Positions 26,519-35,173 of a DNA stretch of 64,000 nucleotides are shown here, piece by piece. The stretch comes from CAYWJT01 sp964458655 (GTDB lineage Bacteria; Acidobacteriota; Aminicenantia; Aminicenantales; Saccharicenantaceae): the NCBI GenBank assembly GCA_964458655.1, contig CAYWJT010000002.1, forward strand, positions 30,056 to 94,055. The letters run 5' to 3'. Position 1 is the first letter of the stretch; each line of letters opens with the position of its first letter. A model generated the notes under the pieces. That model did no database searches, was not told the DNA's origin, and worked only from the letters and a program-made list of their open reading frames with translations. The position numbers and the translations under genes are program-made.

Positions 26519-29370
26519 CAGGCTCCCGGAAGATGACCCTGACGCTCTTCGCGGCCGCCCTCCTGGCCCTCGCGGCTTGCGGGCCGGAAGGCTCATCCGG
26601 ATCCCGGCCGGCCCCCGAGGGGGAATGCCTGTCGGAAAAGCTGTTCTTCAACCCCCCGCAGTCGGCCCGGCCGAGCGTTCTATGGGCCTGGCTCAACGGC
26701 TTCGTCGACCGCGACCAGCTGACCCGGGAGCTGGAGGAGCTGAAGGCCAAAGGGTTCGGGGGAGCCATAATCTGGGACGTGGGCAGCCTCCGCGACCCGA
26801 AAAAGATCATCCCGGCCGGGCCCGCCTTCCTCGGCCCGGAATCTGTGGCCAGCATCTCCCACGCGATCGACGTGGCCGACCGCCTCGGACTCAGGCTGGG
26901 CCTGTTCGCCTCGAGCAGTTGGAACGCGGGAGGCTCCTGGATCGAACCCGAAAACGCCAGCAGGAGGCTGCTGTGTAGGGAGATCAAAGCCCATGGGCCG
27001 GGGCGCATCCGGACGATAGTCCCGCTCCCCGAGGGTGTGACCGACCGCCGGAAGGACATCGCCGTCCTGGCCGTCGCCGCGGGCCGCCCAACGATGGACA
27101 TCTCGCGATATGTGGACCGCGAGGGACGCTTGGACTGGGTGGCGCCGGCCGGCGAATGGCGGGTCATGCGCTTCGTCGCCAGCAATACGGGGCAAACCCT
27201 CGAATGCCCGAGCCCGAACTCCGACGGCCTGATCATCGACCACCTGAGCCGAGAGGCCGCGAGAGTCCATATCACACATATCCTCGACCGGATCCTGAGC
27301 GCTCGGAACGCCCTCGACGCGCTCGACACGCTCATGCTCGACAGCTACGAAGTCGCTGAGGCAGTCGATTGGACGGACGATTTCATCGACGCTTTTCGGA
27401 AGCGGCACGGCTACGACCCGGTGCCCTACCTGCCCGCGCTGTTCGACCCCACGGTGCCTGACGCCGGGGTCGCCGAGCGCTTCCTTTATGATTACCGGAA
27501 GACGGTCAGCGACCTGATCATCGACAACCATTTCCGCACGGTCCGGGAGCTGCTGAACAAGCGGGGGTTGCGCCTCCTGGCCGAAGCGGGGCACGGCGGA
27601 TCGGCCCGCGTGGACGCCCTCAAGGCGTTGGGCTCGGCCGATATCCCGATGGGGGAGTTCTGGAACCACCAGCGGTTCTGGGTGGTCAAGGAAGCCGCCA
27701 GCGCCGCCCATATCTACGGCAAGCGCATCGTCGACGCCGAGGCCCTGACCGGCTGGCGCAACTGGCAGGAGGGGCCCGCGGAATACAAACGGCGGTTCGA
27801 TATCGCCCTTTGCGCCGGGCTGAACCATCCCACTTTCCATACCTTCACTCACAATCCGCCGGCCGCGGGCCGGCCCGGCTTTGTCTACCACGCCGGCGAG
27901 CACTTCAACGTCAACACCACCTGGTGGGGCCAGGCCGGGCCGCTGATCGAGTATATGTCCCGCTGCGATTACCTTCTCCAGCAGGGCCTCTTCGTGGCCG
28001 ACGTCGCTTTCTATTACGGCGACCAGGCGCCCAACCTCGTGCCGGCGCGGCGGATCGATCCCGACATCGAGCCCATCTATCCGGACACGGCCTGCCTGCA
28101 CTGCGGCAAACCCAAGCCGGTCCAGACCTCATCGTTGGACCTTGGGTATGATCATGATTACGTCAATTCCGAAGTCATTTTGGAGAGGATGAGGGTGTCG
28201 GGCGGGCGCATCGCTCTCCCGGACGGGTTGAGCTACGCCCTGCTCGTCCTGCCGGACCGGGAGGACATGCCTCTTGCGGTCCTGCGCAAGCTCGGCGAGC
28301 TCGTAGGGGCCGGAGCGACGGTCGTCGGGCGGAAGCCCGTCCGCTGCCCAAGCCTGGCCGGCTTCCCCGCCTGCGACGACAAGGTCAGGGCCCTGGCCGA
28401 CCGGATCTGGGGGCCATGCGACGGCGCCGCGGTCAAGGAACACCGCTACGGGAAAGGCCGCGTAGTCTGGGGTGTGCCTCTCAACGACCTCCTGCGCGAC
28501 CGCGGGCTGGGGCCCGACTTCCAAGCGCTCGGCGTTGCCAACGCCGACCGGCACGTAGATTTCATACACCGGGCCACCGACCGCGAGGACATCTACTTCG
28601 TCTCCAACAGCGCCGGGACCGCTGAAACCTTCGAGGCCGTGTTCCGGGTTAGGGAGGGGCGGACGCCGGAGTTCTGGGATCCCGCCTCGGGGACGATCGT
28701 CCCGTGCCGGTCGTTCGCCCGGGTCGAGGGCGGCTGCCAGCTGACCTTGGACATTCCCGCCTATGGCTCCATCTTCGTAGTCTTCCGTGAGACGCCGACT
28801 CCGGCGGCCTTTCTGTCCCCAGAACCCTTGAAGGCGGATGACCGGCCGGCCATCACCGTCTCCGGGCCCTGGACGGTCCGCTTCCCGCCGGGCTGGGGCG
28901 CGCCGGAGTCCGTCCTTTGGAACGGCCTCGTCAGCTGGACCGAAGCGGACGACCCGGGCATCCGCTATTTCTCCGGGACGGCGGCATATACGGCGGAATT
29001 CGACTTCGGCGAGCAGCGGCTCCAGGAGGGGCGAAGCTGGCTCCTCGACCTCGGGAAGCTCCGGGAAGTCGCCGAAGTGGCTCTCAACGGCCGAGATCTC
29101 GGCATCCTTTGGAAGGAGCCCTTTCAAGCGGATATCACGGCCGCCCTGAGAGCGGGCCGGAACATCCTCGAGGTCAGAGTCACGAACCTCTGGAACAACC
29201 GCCTCGTGGGCGACCTCCTGGATCCGGCCCATGGACCGTTCGCGCGCACCAACATGGTCCTCAAGACGCGGGACCTGATCCCGTCCGGGCTGTTCGGGCC
29301 GGTGACCGTCCGGCGAGCCGCCCGACGGTCGTCCGGCGACTCGGCTCCCGCGCCCGGATCGGCCCATTGA
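26515..29370 (+). CDS. GH106-like glycosidase (alpha-L-rhamnosidase type), lipoprotein
   Basis: Protein of 951 residues. The start at 26515 overlaps the previous stop (ATGA) and gives a lipoprotein signal with the lipobox LLALAAC; the open frame back to 26299 lies inside the upstream gene and is not used. Catalytic-part motifs match the paralogue at 20110: LWAWLNGFVDRDQLTREL, GGAIIWDVGS, LFASSSWNAGGSW, CPSPNSDGLIIDH and IPMGEFWNHQ. The C-terminal sugar-binding-like sandwich carries LDLGKLREVAEVALNGRDLG and LEVRVTNLWNNRL. It probably hydrolyses terminal rhamnose or a related deoxysugar at the cell surface. It is 30 bases upstream of the GH29 fucosidase gene. Activity on rhamnose rather than another sugar is not proven by sequence. 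Confidence 0.85.
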   Translation: MTGSRKMTLTLFAAALLALAACGPEGSSGSRPAPEGECLSEKLFFNPPQSARPSVLWAWLNGFVDRDQLTRELEELKAKGFGGAIIWDVGSLRDPKKIIPAGPAFLGPESVASISHAIDVADRLGLRLGLFASSSWNAGGSWIEPENASRRLLCREIKAHGPGRIRTIVPLPEGVTDRRKDIAVLAVAAGRPTMDISRYVDREGRLDWVAPAGEWRVMRFVASNTGQTLECPSPNSDGLIIDHLSREAARVHITHILDRILSARNALDALDTLMLDSYEVAEAVDWTDDFIDAFRKRHGYDPVPYLPALFDPTVPDAGVAERFLYDYRKTVSDLIIDNHFRTVRELLNKRGLRLLAEAGHGGSARVDALKALGSADIPMGEFWNHQRFWVVKEAASAAHIYGKRIVDAEALTGWRNWQEGPAEYKRRFDIALCAGLNHPTFHTFTHNPPAAGRPGFVYHAGEHFNVNTTWWGQAGPLIEYMSRCDYLLQQGLFVADVAFYYGDQAPNLVPARRIDPDIEPIYPDTACLHCGKPKPVQTSSLDLGYDHDYVNSEVILERMRVSGGRIALPDGLSYALLVLPDREDMPLAVLRKLGELVGAGATVVGRKPVRCPSLAGFPACDDKVRALADRIWGPCDGAAVKEHRYGKGRVVWGVPLNDLLRDRGLGPDFQALGVANADRHVDFIHRATDREDIYFVSNSAGTAETFEAVFRVREGRTPEFWDPASGTIVPCRSFARVEGGCQLTLDIPAYGSIFVVFRETPTPAAFLSPEPLKADDRPAITVSGPWTVRFPPGWGAPESVLWNGLVSWTEADDPGIRYFSGTAAYTAEFDFGEQRLQEGRSWLLDLGKLREVAEVALNGRDLGILWKEPFQADITAALRAGRNILEVRVTNLWNNRLVGDLLDPAHGPFARTNMVLKTRDLIPSGLFGPVTVRRAARRSSGDSAPAPGSAH

Positions 29371-29400
29371 GATATCTCGGCGCGGCCGAGAGAAAGGAGA

Positions 29401-30948
29401 ATGGACATGAGACATCCACGATCGATCCTGGCCTTGGCTCTAATGCTGTTTTCCGCCGCCGGCGTCGCCCTGGTCGGCCGACCCGTGGGCCAGGGCGGCC
29501 AGGCGGGCCCGGCGGCCCGCCGGACGGTCTCTCCGTCGTGGGAATCTCTCAGCAGGATCCCCACGCCGCAGTGGCTGCGTGACGGGAAGTTCGGCATCTA
29601 CACCCACTGGGGCGTTTACGCGGTGCCGGCGGTGGGCCCGAACGGCACGTGGTATTCCCATAACATCTACATGAACCCGAACTCGCCGGAGCGGGTCTAC
29701 CACGAAGCGACCTATGGGCCGCTCGAGAAGTTCGGCTACAAGGACTTCATCCCGATGTTCACGGGGGCCAAGTTCAACGCCGACGAATGGGCTGACTTGT
29801 TCCGCAGGGCCGGGGCTCGCTTCGCCGGCCCCGTAGCCGAACATCATGACGGCTTTTCGATGTGGGACACGGCCTATTCGGATTGGAACGCGGCCAAAAT
29901 GGGCCCAAAACGGGACATCGTCGGCGAGCTTTCGACGGCCATCAAGAAGGCCGGGTTGAAGTTCGTCACCGCCTTCCACCACGCCGAGAACTGGTACTTC
30001 TTCCCGGTCTGGGACAAGCGCTACGACTGCGGGGACCCTCGTTACTCCGGCCTCTACGGGCCCATCCATGAGAAGGGCGCACAGCCCGACAAGGCTTTCT
30101 TGGACCGCTGGGCGGCCAAGGTCCGGGAGGTTATCGACAAGTATCGGCCGGATTTCCTATGGTTCGACTTCGGCCTGGGTTTCGTGCCGGAGGCCTATAA
30201 GAAGGAGCTCCTCGCTTACTTCTTCAACGCTGCGGCCGCGGAGGGCCGGGAGGTCGTGGTCAGCTACAAAGACCATGATCTGCCGCCGGGCGTCGGGATC
30301 AACGACCTCGAGCTCGGACAGGAACGGGAGCTGACCTACCACGAATGGATCACGGATTCCTCGGTGGACAACCAGGGCGCGTGGGGCTATGTCCGGGGAG
30401 CGGGCTTCAAGACGACCGAGAACCTCATCCATAATCTCATGGACCGGATCAGCAAGAACGGTTACCTCCTTCTCAACGTCGGCCCGAAGCCGGACGGCAC
30501 GATCCCTGAAGAGGCCCGGGAGATACTGCTCGGGCTGGGCCGGTGGCTCGAGGTGAACGGCGAGGCTGTTTACGGCACCAGGCCCTGGGTCGTCGCCGGC
30601 GAGGGCCCGACCAAGCTCGACGCCGACGGGGCCTTCAACGAGCGGGACACCCTTCGTTACAAGGCCCAGGACATCCGCTTCACGGCCAAGGGAGATGTCC
30701 TTTACGCCACGGCGCTCGGCTGGCCCGGCGAGAGGATCCTCATCAAGAGCTTGGCCGGCGGTCCCAACCCGGGGCGGAACTTCTGGAACGGCCTGTACCC
30801 GTCCGAGATCGTCTCGGTCAGCATGCTCGGCGACGGCCGGCCCCTGAAATGGGAGATGACCAAAGAGGGCATGACGATCGAAACGCCCCCGACGAGGCCG
30901 TGCGCCCATGCCTATGTATTCAAGATCGTCAGGCGCGCGCCATTTTGA
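29401..30948 (+). CDS. Alpha-L-fucosidase, glycoside hydrolase family 29
   Basis: Protein of 515 residues with an N-terminal signal peptide (about residues 3-25) and AAGGAGA before the start. The GH29 (beta/alpha)8 barrel begins at WLRDGKFGIYTHWGVYAVP and contains AEHHDGFSMWDTAYSDW, the catalytic nucleophile Asp in FLWFDFGLG near residue 257, and later NGYLLLNVGPKPDGTIP. A C-terminal beta-sandwich follows from about residue 400. GH29 enzymes are retaining exo-fucosidases that release alpha-linked L-fucose from glycans or fucoidan fragments. It lies downstream of the GH36-like and GH106-like genes, probably in one transcript, and complements the inverting GH95 enzyme at 8301. Confidence 0.95.
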   Translation: MDMRHPRSILALALMLFSAAGVALVGRPVGQGGQAGPAARRTVSPSWESLSRIPTPQWLRDGKFGIYTHWGVYAVPAVGPNGTWYSHNIYMNPNSPERVYHEATYGPLEKFGYKDFIPMFTGAKFNADEWADLFRRAGARFAGPVAEHHDGFSMWDTAYSDWNAAKMGPKRDIVGELSTAIKKAGLKFVTAFHHAENWYFFPVWDKRYDCGDPRYSGLYGPIHEKGAQPDKAFLDRWAAKVREVIDKYRPDFLWFDFGLGFVPEAYKKELLAYFFNAAAAEGREVVVSYKDHDLPPGVGINDLELGQERELTYHEWITDSSVDNQGAWGYVRGAGFKTTENLIHNLMDRISKNGYLLLNVGPKPDGTIPEEAREILLGLGRWLEVNGEAVYGTRPWVVAGEGPTKLDADGAFNERDTLRYKAQDIRFTAKGDVLYATALGWPGERILIKSLAGGPNPGRNFWNGLYPSEIVSVSMLGDGRPLKWEMTKEGMTIETPPTRPCAHAYVFKIVRRAPF

Positions 30949-31065
30949 GCCGGCCAAGTGGCTGTTCTTCAGGCGGCCGACGGCTTGACGCGTTCGCATG
31001 GCCCGAATAAGTTCAACGGACGTGACCCGGGCCGCTCCGGGCCGAGGCCGCTTCCGGAGGGTCGA

Positions 31066-31443
31066 ATGCGATATCGGATCTGGGGCTGGCTTTTAGCGGC
31101 GGTCCTCGCGATAGCCGTCGCCGATGACCGCGTAACGCACGCGGCCCTGGGCGGTGCCAGACGGATAGGGAAGCCCATACTTTATGGGTTCACGGACCAG
31201 GCGGTGACGAGTCTCACGGCGCTGACGAACTCCTGGAATCATCCCCCGGCTGTCGCCGGCGCCGCGGGATGCGAGAGCCGAGGCTACGATCCGTCCCAGC
31301 GGGCCTATGTTCTGGCCGCGACGGGCCGGCCGATCTCGTGCACGCTGCAGGGCTCAGCGGACACCCCGGTCGTGAACCCGTGCTTCGTGATCGAAGATTG
31401 GGACTGCGCCTCCGCGGCCGGGTCACGATCAACGGCCGGGTAA
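31066..31443 (+). pseudogene. Relic of a LamG-protein-type gene (signal peptide joined to the C-terminal region)
   Basis: GGAGGG precedes an ATG that opens a signal-peptide-like stretch (MRYRIWGWLLAAVLAIAVA). After only about 40 residues the product runs into ILYGFTDQAVTSLTALTNSW and NPCFVIEDWD, which match residues from about 790 of the 925-aa LamG protein at 15792 (NIYGLTDLPAADLAALNRSW, NPCFVIRGWG). The N-terminal repeats and LamG domain are absent. Near 31419 a one-base loss moves the matching frame (VTINGRVI, like the VRLKIDGQV of the intact copy), and the last 40 or so residues are gone, replaced by sequence of the next relic. The gene is therefore broken by an internal deletion, a frameshift and a 3' truncation. 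Confidence 0.65.
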
Positions 31444-31580
31444 TCCGACGGCGGCTCCGATCTCCAGGTGAACGGCTCGAACTTTACGACCTCGGGCTTG
31501 GGCTGCCCATAGGCCCTTTGAAGCGGAAGCATCAGCATCATAAGGCTCCCGACCAAGAAGACGCTCTTTCGGGCGTTCAT
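31439..31580 (-). pseudogene. 5' stub of an exported-protein gene, cut at about 31440
   Basis: The ATG at 31580 overlaps the stop of the upstream GH63-like gene (ATGA), as expected for a coupled operon gene. The first 47 or so residues look real: a signal peptide (SVFLVGSLMMLMLPLQRAYG) and then PKPEVVKFEPFTWRSEPPSD. At about 31440 the frame runs into the antisense of the plus-strand LamG relic and the natural protein sequence stops. A deletion seems to have removed the rest of this gene together with the 3' end of the convergent relic. I do not recognise the family. Confidence 0.6.
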
Positions 31581-33499
31581 CGTTGGCCCTCCTTCAACGG
31601 AGCTTGTGGGGAAGGCACATACCCTTTATCCATCAGGCTGATGAAACCCAACAAGGCTCCCCAATGGTAGAACTCGTCGCTCCAGCTCCCGGTGTCGTCG
31701 CCACGCCCGGTCTCGGCGTTGTAGTTCTCGTACACATGGTGCTCGCCGAGCCAGGATCTCAAGAGCAGGTTCTCGGACTTTTCGGCCATGTCTTTCCGGG
31801 CTTCGGGCAGATCGTAATTCCGCAGGCCCAGATAGACCAGGAAATTCATCGGGGCCCAGATCCTCCCTCTCCAATAGAGATTGTCCTTGAAGGCCGGATC
31901 GTTCCGGGCGATGGAAGGCATGATGAACTCGCCCCAGAATTCCCTAGGGTTGTAAAAGTGCTCTTCGATCATCCGTTCGGCCTGCTTCTGATCCGGGACC
32001 TTGGCCAGCAGGGGGTAAAACAGGGTCGGAGAGAGCCTGTGGCTGAATTCTCCCGTCAGGAGGTCCCTGTTCAGGTAGAGGCCGGTCTCCTCATCCCAGA
32101 GGGTTTCAAGCTTCGCCGAATACCTTGCCGCCCTTTCCCCCAACTCCCGTTCCTCCTCCGTTCGTCCCAGGACTGCGGCTATCTCAGCCAGGCTCCGGCA
32201 ATCATTGATGTAGAGGCTCATGAGGCCCACGTCGGCCAGCAGCATCTGATGGGAGATCCTGTCGTAGACGGCATCATCGTACATCGGAGAATTATCGAGA
32301 CCCGACTCCCACTTGGCTCCTTGGAGGTTCCCGATGCCCCTATAGGACCGGTGGTAAGTCTCTCCATAGTCATAAGGGTCGGAACCATATGACAAATAGC
32401 CGTCAATTTCGCGGTTTTCGGCCCACCAGCGGTTCCATCTCAGCAATTTGTCGAAGACCTCCTCGAGAAACCACTTGTCTCGATATTTCCTGTAGATCTC
32501 CTTGATCACAAGAGCGCCGACCGGCGGCTGGGAGCGGTCCAGGCTCTTGATCCCCGGCTGGCTGTTGTTCGGGACGAAGCCCTTGTCCGTGATCTCGCTG
32601 GTGATGGCGATCGCGTTGGCGTAGGCCAGTTCTTGGCAATCCAGGGAGAGCATATAGGCCGCGAAGTAGGTGTCCCACTCGAACAGGACCCAACCCCCGG
32701 CGCTCCAGGTCCGGCTGACCGGCGAAATGACCCTGTCGTTGCCGGGATCGTAGATCGTGTTCCAGGCCAGTACGGTCCGCAGGGCCTCGTAGGCGTCCGG
32801 CGCCTCGGGATACGTGGACCTGCGGGAAGCGCATTGAACTTCGGCCTTGTCGATGACCTCGCCGATCTCCTCCGCCGTCTTGGAGGGATCCGTCGTTATC
32901 GCGATGGGCTCAGCCAACGAAAACCTCAGGCCCTTCTCCGTCGCCAGGTACCGGCCCGAGGCGACGGCCAGCTCCGTCGGGCCGGAGCGGGTTTCGGCGC
33001 GGATCGTGCCGTCTTCTATCCATATCTTTCCAGGTCTGCCCCATAGCATCTGCGGGACCAGCACGAGGGCGTCGCCGGGCGATTGCTCCAGGGGGCTTAT
33101 CCACAAGAAAAACCCGTTGTCGACGGCGGCGCTCCGGACTCGGACGCGGATGCCTTGCCATTCGACCTCCACCTCGGTGTAGGAACCATCCCACGCATGA
33201 GGCCCGGGAATGACCCGTTCTTTGGCGCCGTTATCGCTCCTGCCTGGCAGGGCTTCTTTCAGCGTGTCCCCTGTTCGATGGCTGGCCAATTGGAGGCTGA
33301 TCGAAAAACCTTCGGGCAACAGAACATGCGACAAGACACTCCGGGTATCCCAGGTGTTCCAGCCCTGGGAAAGCCGGGCCTTCATGGCGGCCCATTGCCT
33401 TCCGGATGCGTCTTTGGGCCCGGAGGATCCCATTCCGTTGCAGGAAACAAGAAGGGAGGTCAACGATAGGATCGCCAAGAAGGATGGAGTGGTTTTCAT
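31577..33499 (-). CDS. GH63-like (alpha/alpha)6-barrel glycosidase, lipoprotein
   Basis: Protein of 640 residues with a lipoprotein signal (FLAILSLTSLLVSC). A beta-rich N-terminal region (about 40-210) precedes an (alpha/alpha)6 barrel. WVLFEWDTYFAAYMLSL carries a probable catalytic Asp, YWRGRIWAPMNFLVYLGL is typical of GH63/MGH1-like enzymes, and ENYNAETGRGDD near the C-terminus carries a probable Glu. Family members remove alpha-glucosyl or related residues (processing glucosidases, mannosylglycerate hydrolase, YgjK). The substrate is not clear. Its stop overlaps the start of the gene stub at 31580. Base composition is less GC-rich than in the neighbouring glycosidases, hinting at separate acquisition. 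Confidence 0.8.
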   Translation of the reverse strand: MKTTPSFLAILSLTSLLVSCNGMGSSGPKDASGRQWAAMKARLSQGWNTWDTRSVLSHVLLPEGFSISLQLASHRTGDTLKEALPGRSDNGAKERVIPGPHAWDGSYTEVEVEWQGIRVRVRSAAVDNGFFLWISPLEQSPGDALVLVPQMLWGRPGKIWIEDGTIRAETRSGPTELAVASGRYLATEKGLRFSLAEPIAITTDPSKTAEEIGEVIDKAEVQCASRRSTYPEAPDAYEALRTVLAWNTIYDPGNDRVISPVSRTWSAGGWVLFEWDTYFAAYMLSLDCQELAYANAIAITSEITDKGFVPNNSQPGIKSLDRSQPPVGALVIKEIYRKYRDKWFLEEVFDKLLRWNRWWAENREIDGYLSYGSDPYDYGETYHRSYRGIGNLQGAKWESGLDNSPMYDDAVYDRISHQMLLADVGLMSLYINDCRSLAEIAAVLGRTEEERELGERAARYSAKLETLWDEETGLYLNRDLLTGEFSHRLSPTLFYPLLAKVPDQKQAERMIEEHFYNPREFWGEFIMPSIARNDPAFKDNLYWRGRIWAPMNFLVYLGLRNYDLPEARKDMAEKSENLLLRSWLGEHHVYENYNAETGRGDDTGSWSDEFYHWGALLGFISLMDKGYVPSPQAPLKEGQR

Positions 33500-33561
33500 A
33501 ACTGTAGAAATAGTACAGTATCATGGAGATTTTCAATCACTTTCTTGGCAGGCTGAATGTC

Positions 33562-35133
33562 CTATTCTGCCCCGAGCTCCGCTCTCAGGCGGCCCAGCTC
33601 TTTTTGCAGCGATCCTTTGACGCCGGCATAATCCGGGCTGCCATAAACATTGTGGAGTTCTTCCGGGTCTCTTTCCAGGTCGAACAATTCCCAGCAATCG
33701 ATATCGTCATAATAATGGATCAGCTTATGACGCCGGGTGCGCACCCCATAATGCTTCCGGACGGAATGCACCGCGGGATATTCATAATAATGGTAATAGA
33801 ATGACCGGCGCCAGTCCGGGATCTTTTTCCCCTGGAGGAGCCCCTTGAACGACCGCCCCTGCATGAAGGCCGGGACGGGAATGCCGGCCAGGTCCAGAAG
33901 CGTCGGAGCCAGATCAACGTTAAGCACCATGTGCTCTTTATCGACTCTTTTCCTCTCGATCCCATCCGGGAACCTGAGGATCAAGGGGGTCCGCAAGCTG
34001 GGTTCATACATGAAACGCTTGTCGAACCAGCCGTGTTCGCCAAGGAAAAAGCCCTGGTCTGAAGTGAAGACCACCACCGTATTATCCGCCAGGCCTTCTT
34101 CATCCAGGAATTCAAGCAGGCGCCGCATGCCGATATCCACCGAGGCCAGGCAGCGTAGGTAATCCTTAATATAACGCTGGTATTTCCACACGGCCAGCTC
34201 TTGGCCTTCAGGTTTCTTCCTCCTGAACTCCTCGTTGTCTTCCCTGTAGGCTTTATCCCAGGCCTCTTTTTGTTCCGCGGTCAATCGGTTGTAAGCTGAC
34301 AGCCAGTAATCCAGCCCGACCTTCTCCTGTTCGGTAAGATCGGAAGTCCCCAACGGAAAGAGCTTAAGGTCATAAGCCAGATAAGCATGGTTGGCGATCG
34401 TCATTTCCTGAAGCCTCGCCGCCGCGCACCTGGTCGCATAATCATCAAAATAAGTTTCCGGCACCGGCAAGTCTTCGTGACGATAAAGATCGAGGAATTC
34501 CAGGGCCGGCATCCAGTTTCGATGCGGCGCCTTATGGTTCAGGAAAAGCAGAAAAGGTTTTTGCTTATCCCGATCCTTCAGCCAGGCCAGGGATTTCTCG
34601 GTAAGCAGGTCGGTAACATATCCGTATTCCCGGTATTTCCGTCCTTTCTCGATGAAATCAGGGTTATAATACTGGCCCTGGTCCGGAAGGATGCAATAAT
34701 GATCGAAGCCGAGCGGGGCCGCTTTAAGATGCCATTTGCCTATCAGGGCCGTCTGGTAGTCCGCTCCCTTGAACAACAAAGCAAAGCTGTTCGCCTGAGA
34801 GCTCATTTCTATGCTGTTATCCACCACTCCGTGCCGATGGCTGTACTGACCGGTGAGGATGGAAGCCCGGCTGGGAGCGCAGATGGCATTAGTGCTGAAG
34901 CTCAGCTCAAAGCGCACCCCTTCTTCCGCCAGCCGGTCGATGTGCGGGGTCTTAATCAGCCTGTCGTCGTAGCAGCCGACGGCCCTGCATGCCTGGTCAT
35001 CGGTCAGGATGAAGATGACATTGGGCCTGACCGGTTGTCTGCGGCAGCAAATGGAAGATACGGCCAGAGGCAAAGCCAGGCTTCCCTGAGCCGCAAGTTT
35101 TATGAACTCTTTTCTGGTCAGCTTATCGGCCAT
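33562..35133 (-). CDS. Sulfatase (formylglycine-dependent), exported
   Basis: Protein of 523 residues. The N-terminus (LTRKEFIKLAAQGSLALPLA) is Tat-like with RK instead of RR, followed by SSICC. The sulfatase domain opens with RPNVIFILTDDQACRAVGC, has the canonical active-site signature CAPSRASILTG near residue 87, LIGKWHL, and FTSDQGFFLGEHG in the second half. The C-terminal subdomain contains HYYDDIDCWELFDLERDP. It would remove sulfate esters from a polysaccharide. It is clearly diverged from the other sulfatase (18598), so two sulfate positions may be served. The gene is visibly more AT-rich than the flanking ones, as is the GH63-like gene downstream. Confidence 0.93.
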   Translation of the reverse strand: MADKLTRKEFIKLAAQGSLALPLAVSSICCRRQPVRPNVIFILTDDQACRAVGCYDDRLIKTPHIDRLAEEGVRFELSFSTNAICAPSRASILTGQYSHRHGVVDNSIEMSSQANSFALLFKGADYQTALIGKWHLKAAPLGFDHYCILPDQGQYYNPDFIEKGRKYREYGYVTDLLTEKSLAWLKDRDKQKPFLLFLNHKAPHRNWMPALEFLDLYRHEDLPVPETYFDDYATRCAAARLQEMTIANHAYLAYDLKLFPLGTSDLTEQEKVGLDYWLSAYNRLTAEQKEAWDKAYREDNEEFRRKKPEGQELAVWKYQRYIKDYLRCLASVDIGMRRLLEFLDEEGLADNTVVVFTSDQGFFLGEHGWFDKRFMYEPSLRTPLILRFPDGIERKRVDKEHMVLNVDLAPTLLDLAGIPVPAFMQGRSFKGLLQGKKIPDWRRSFYYHYYEYPAVHSVRKHYGVRTRRHKLIHYYDDIDCWELFDLERDPEELHNVYGSPDYAGVKGSLQKELGRLRAELGAE

Positions 35134-35173
35134 GTGTTGTTCCTGGCTGCATAACTGACAACTGGTGCATTGC

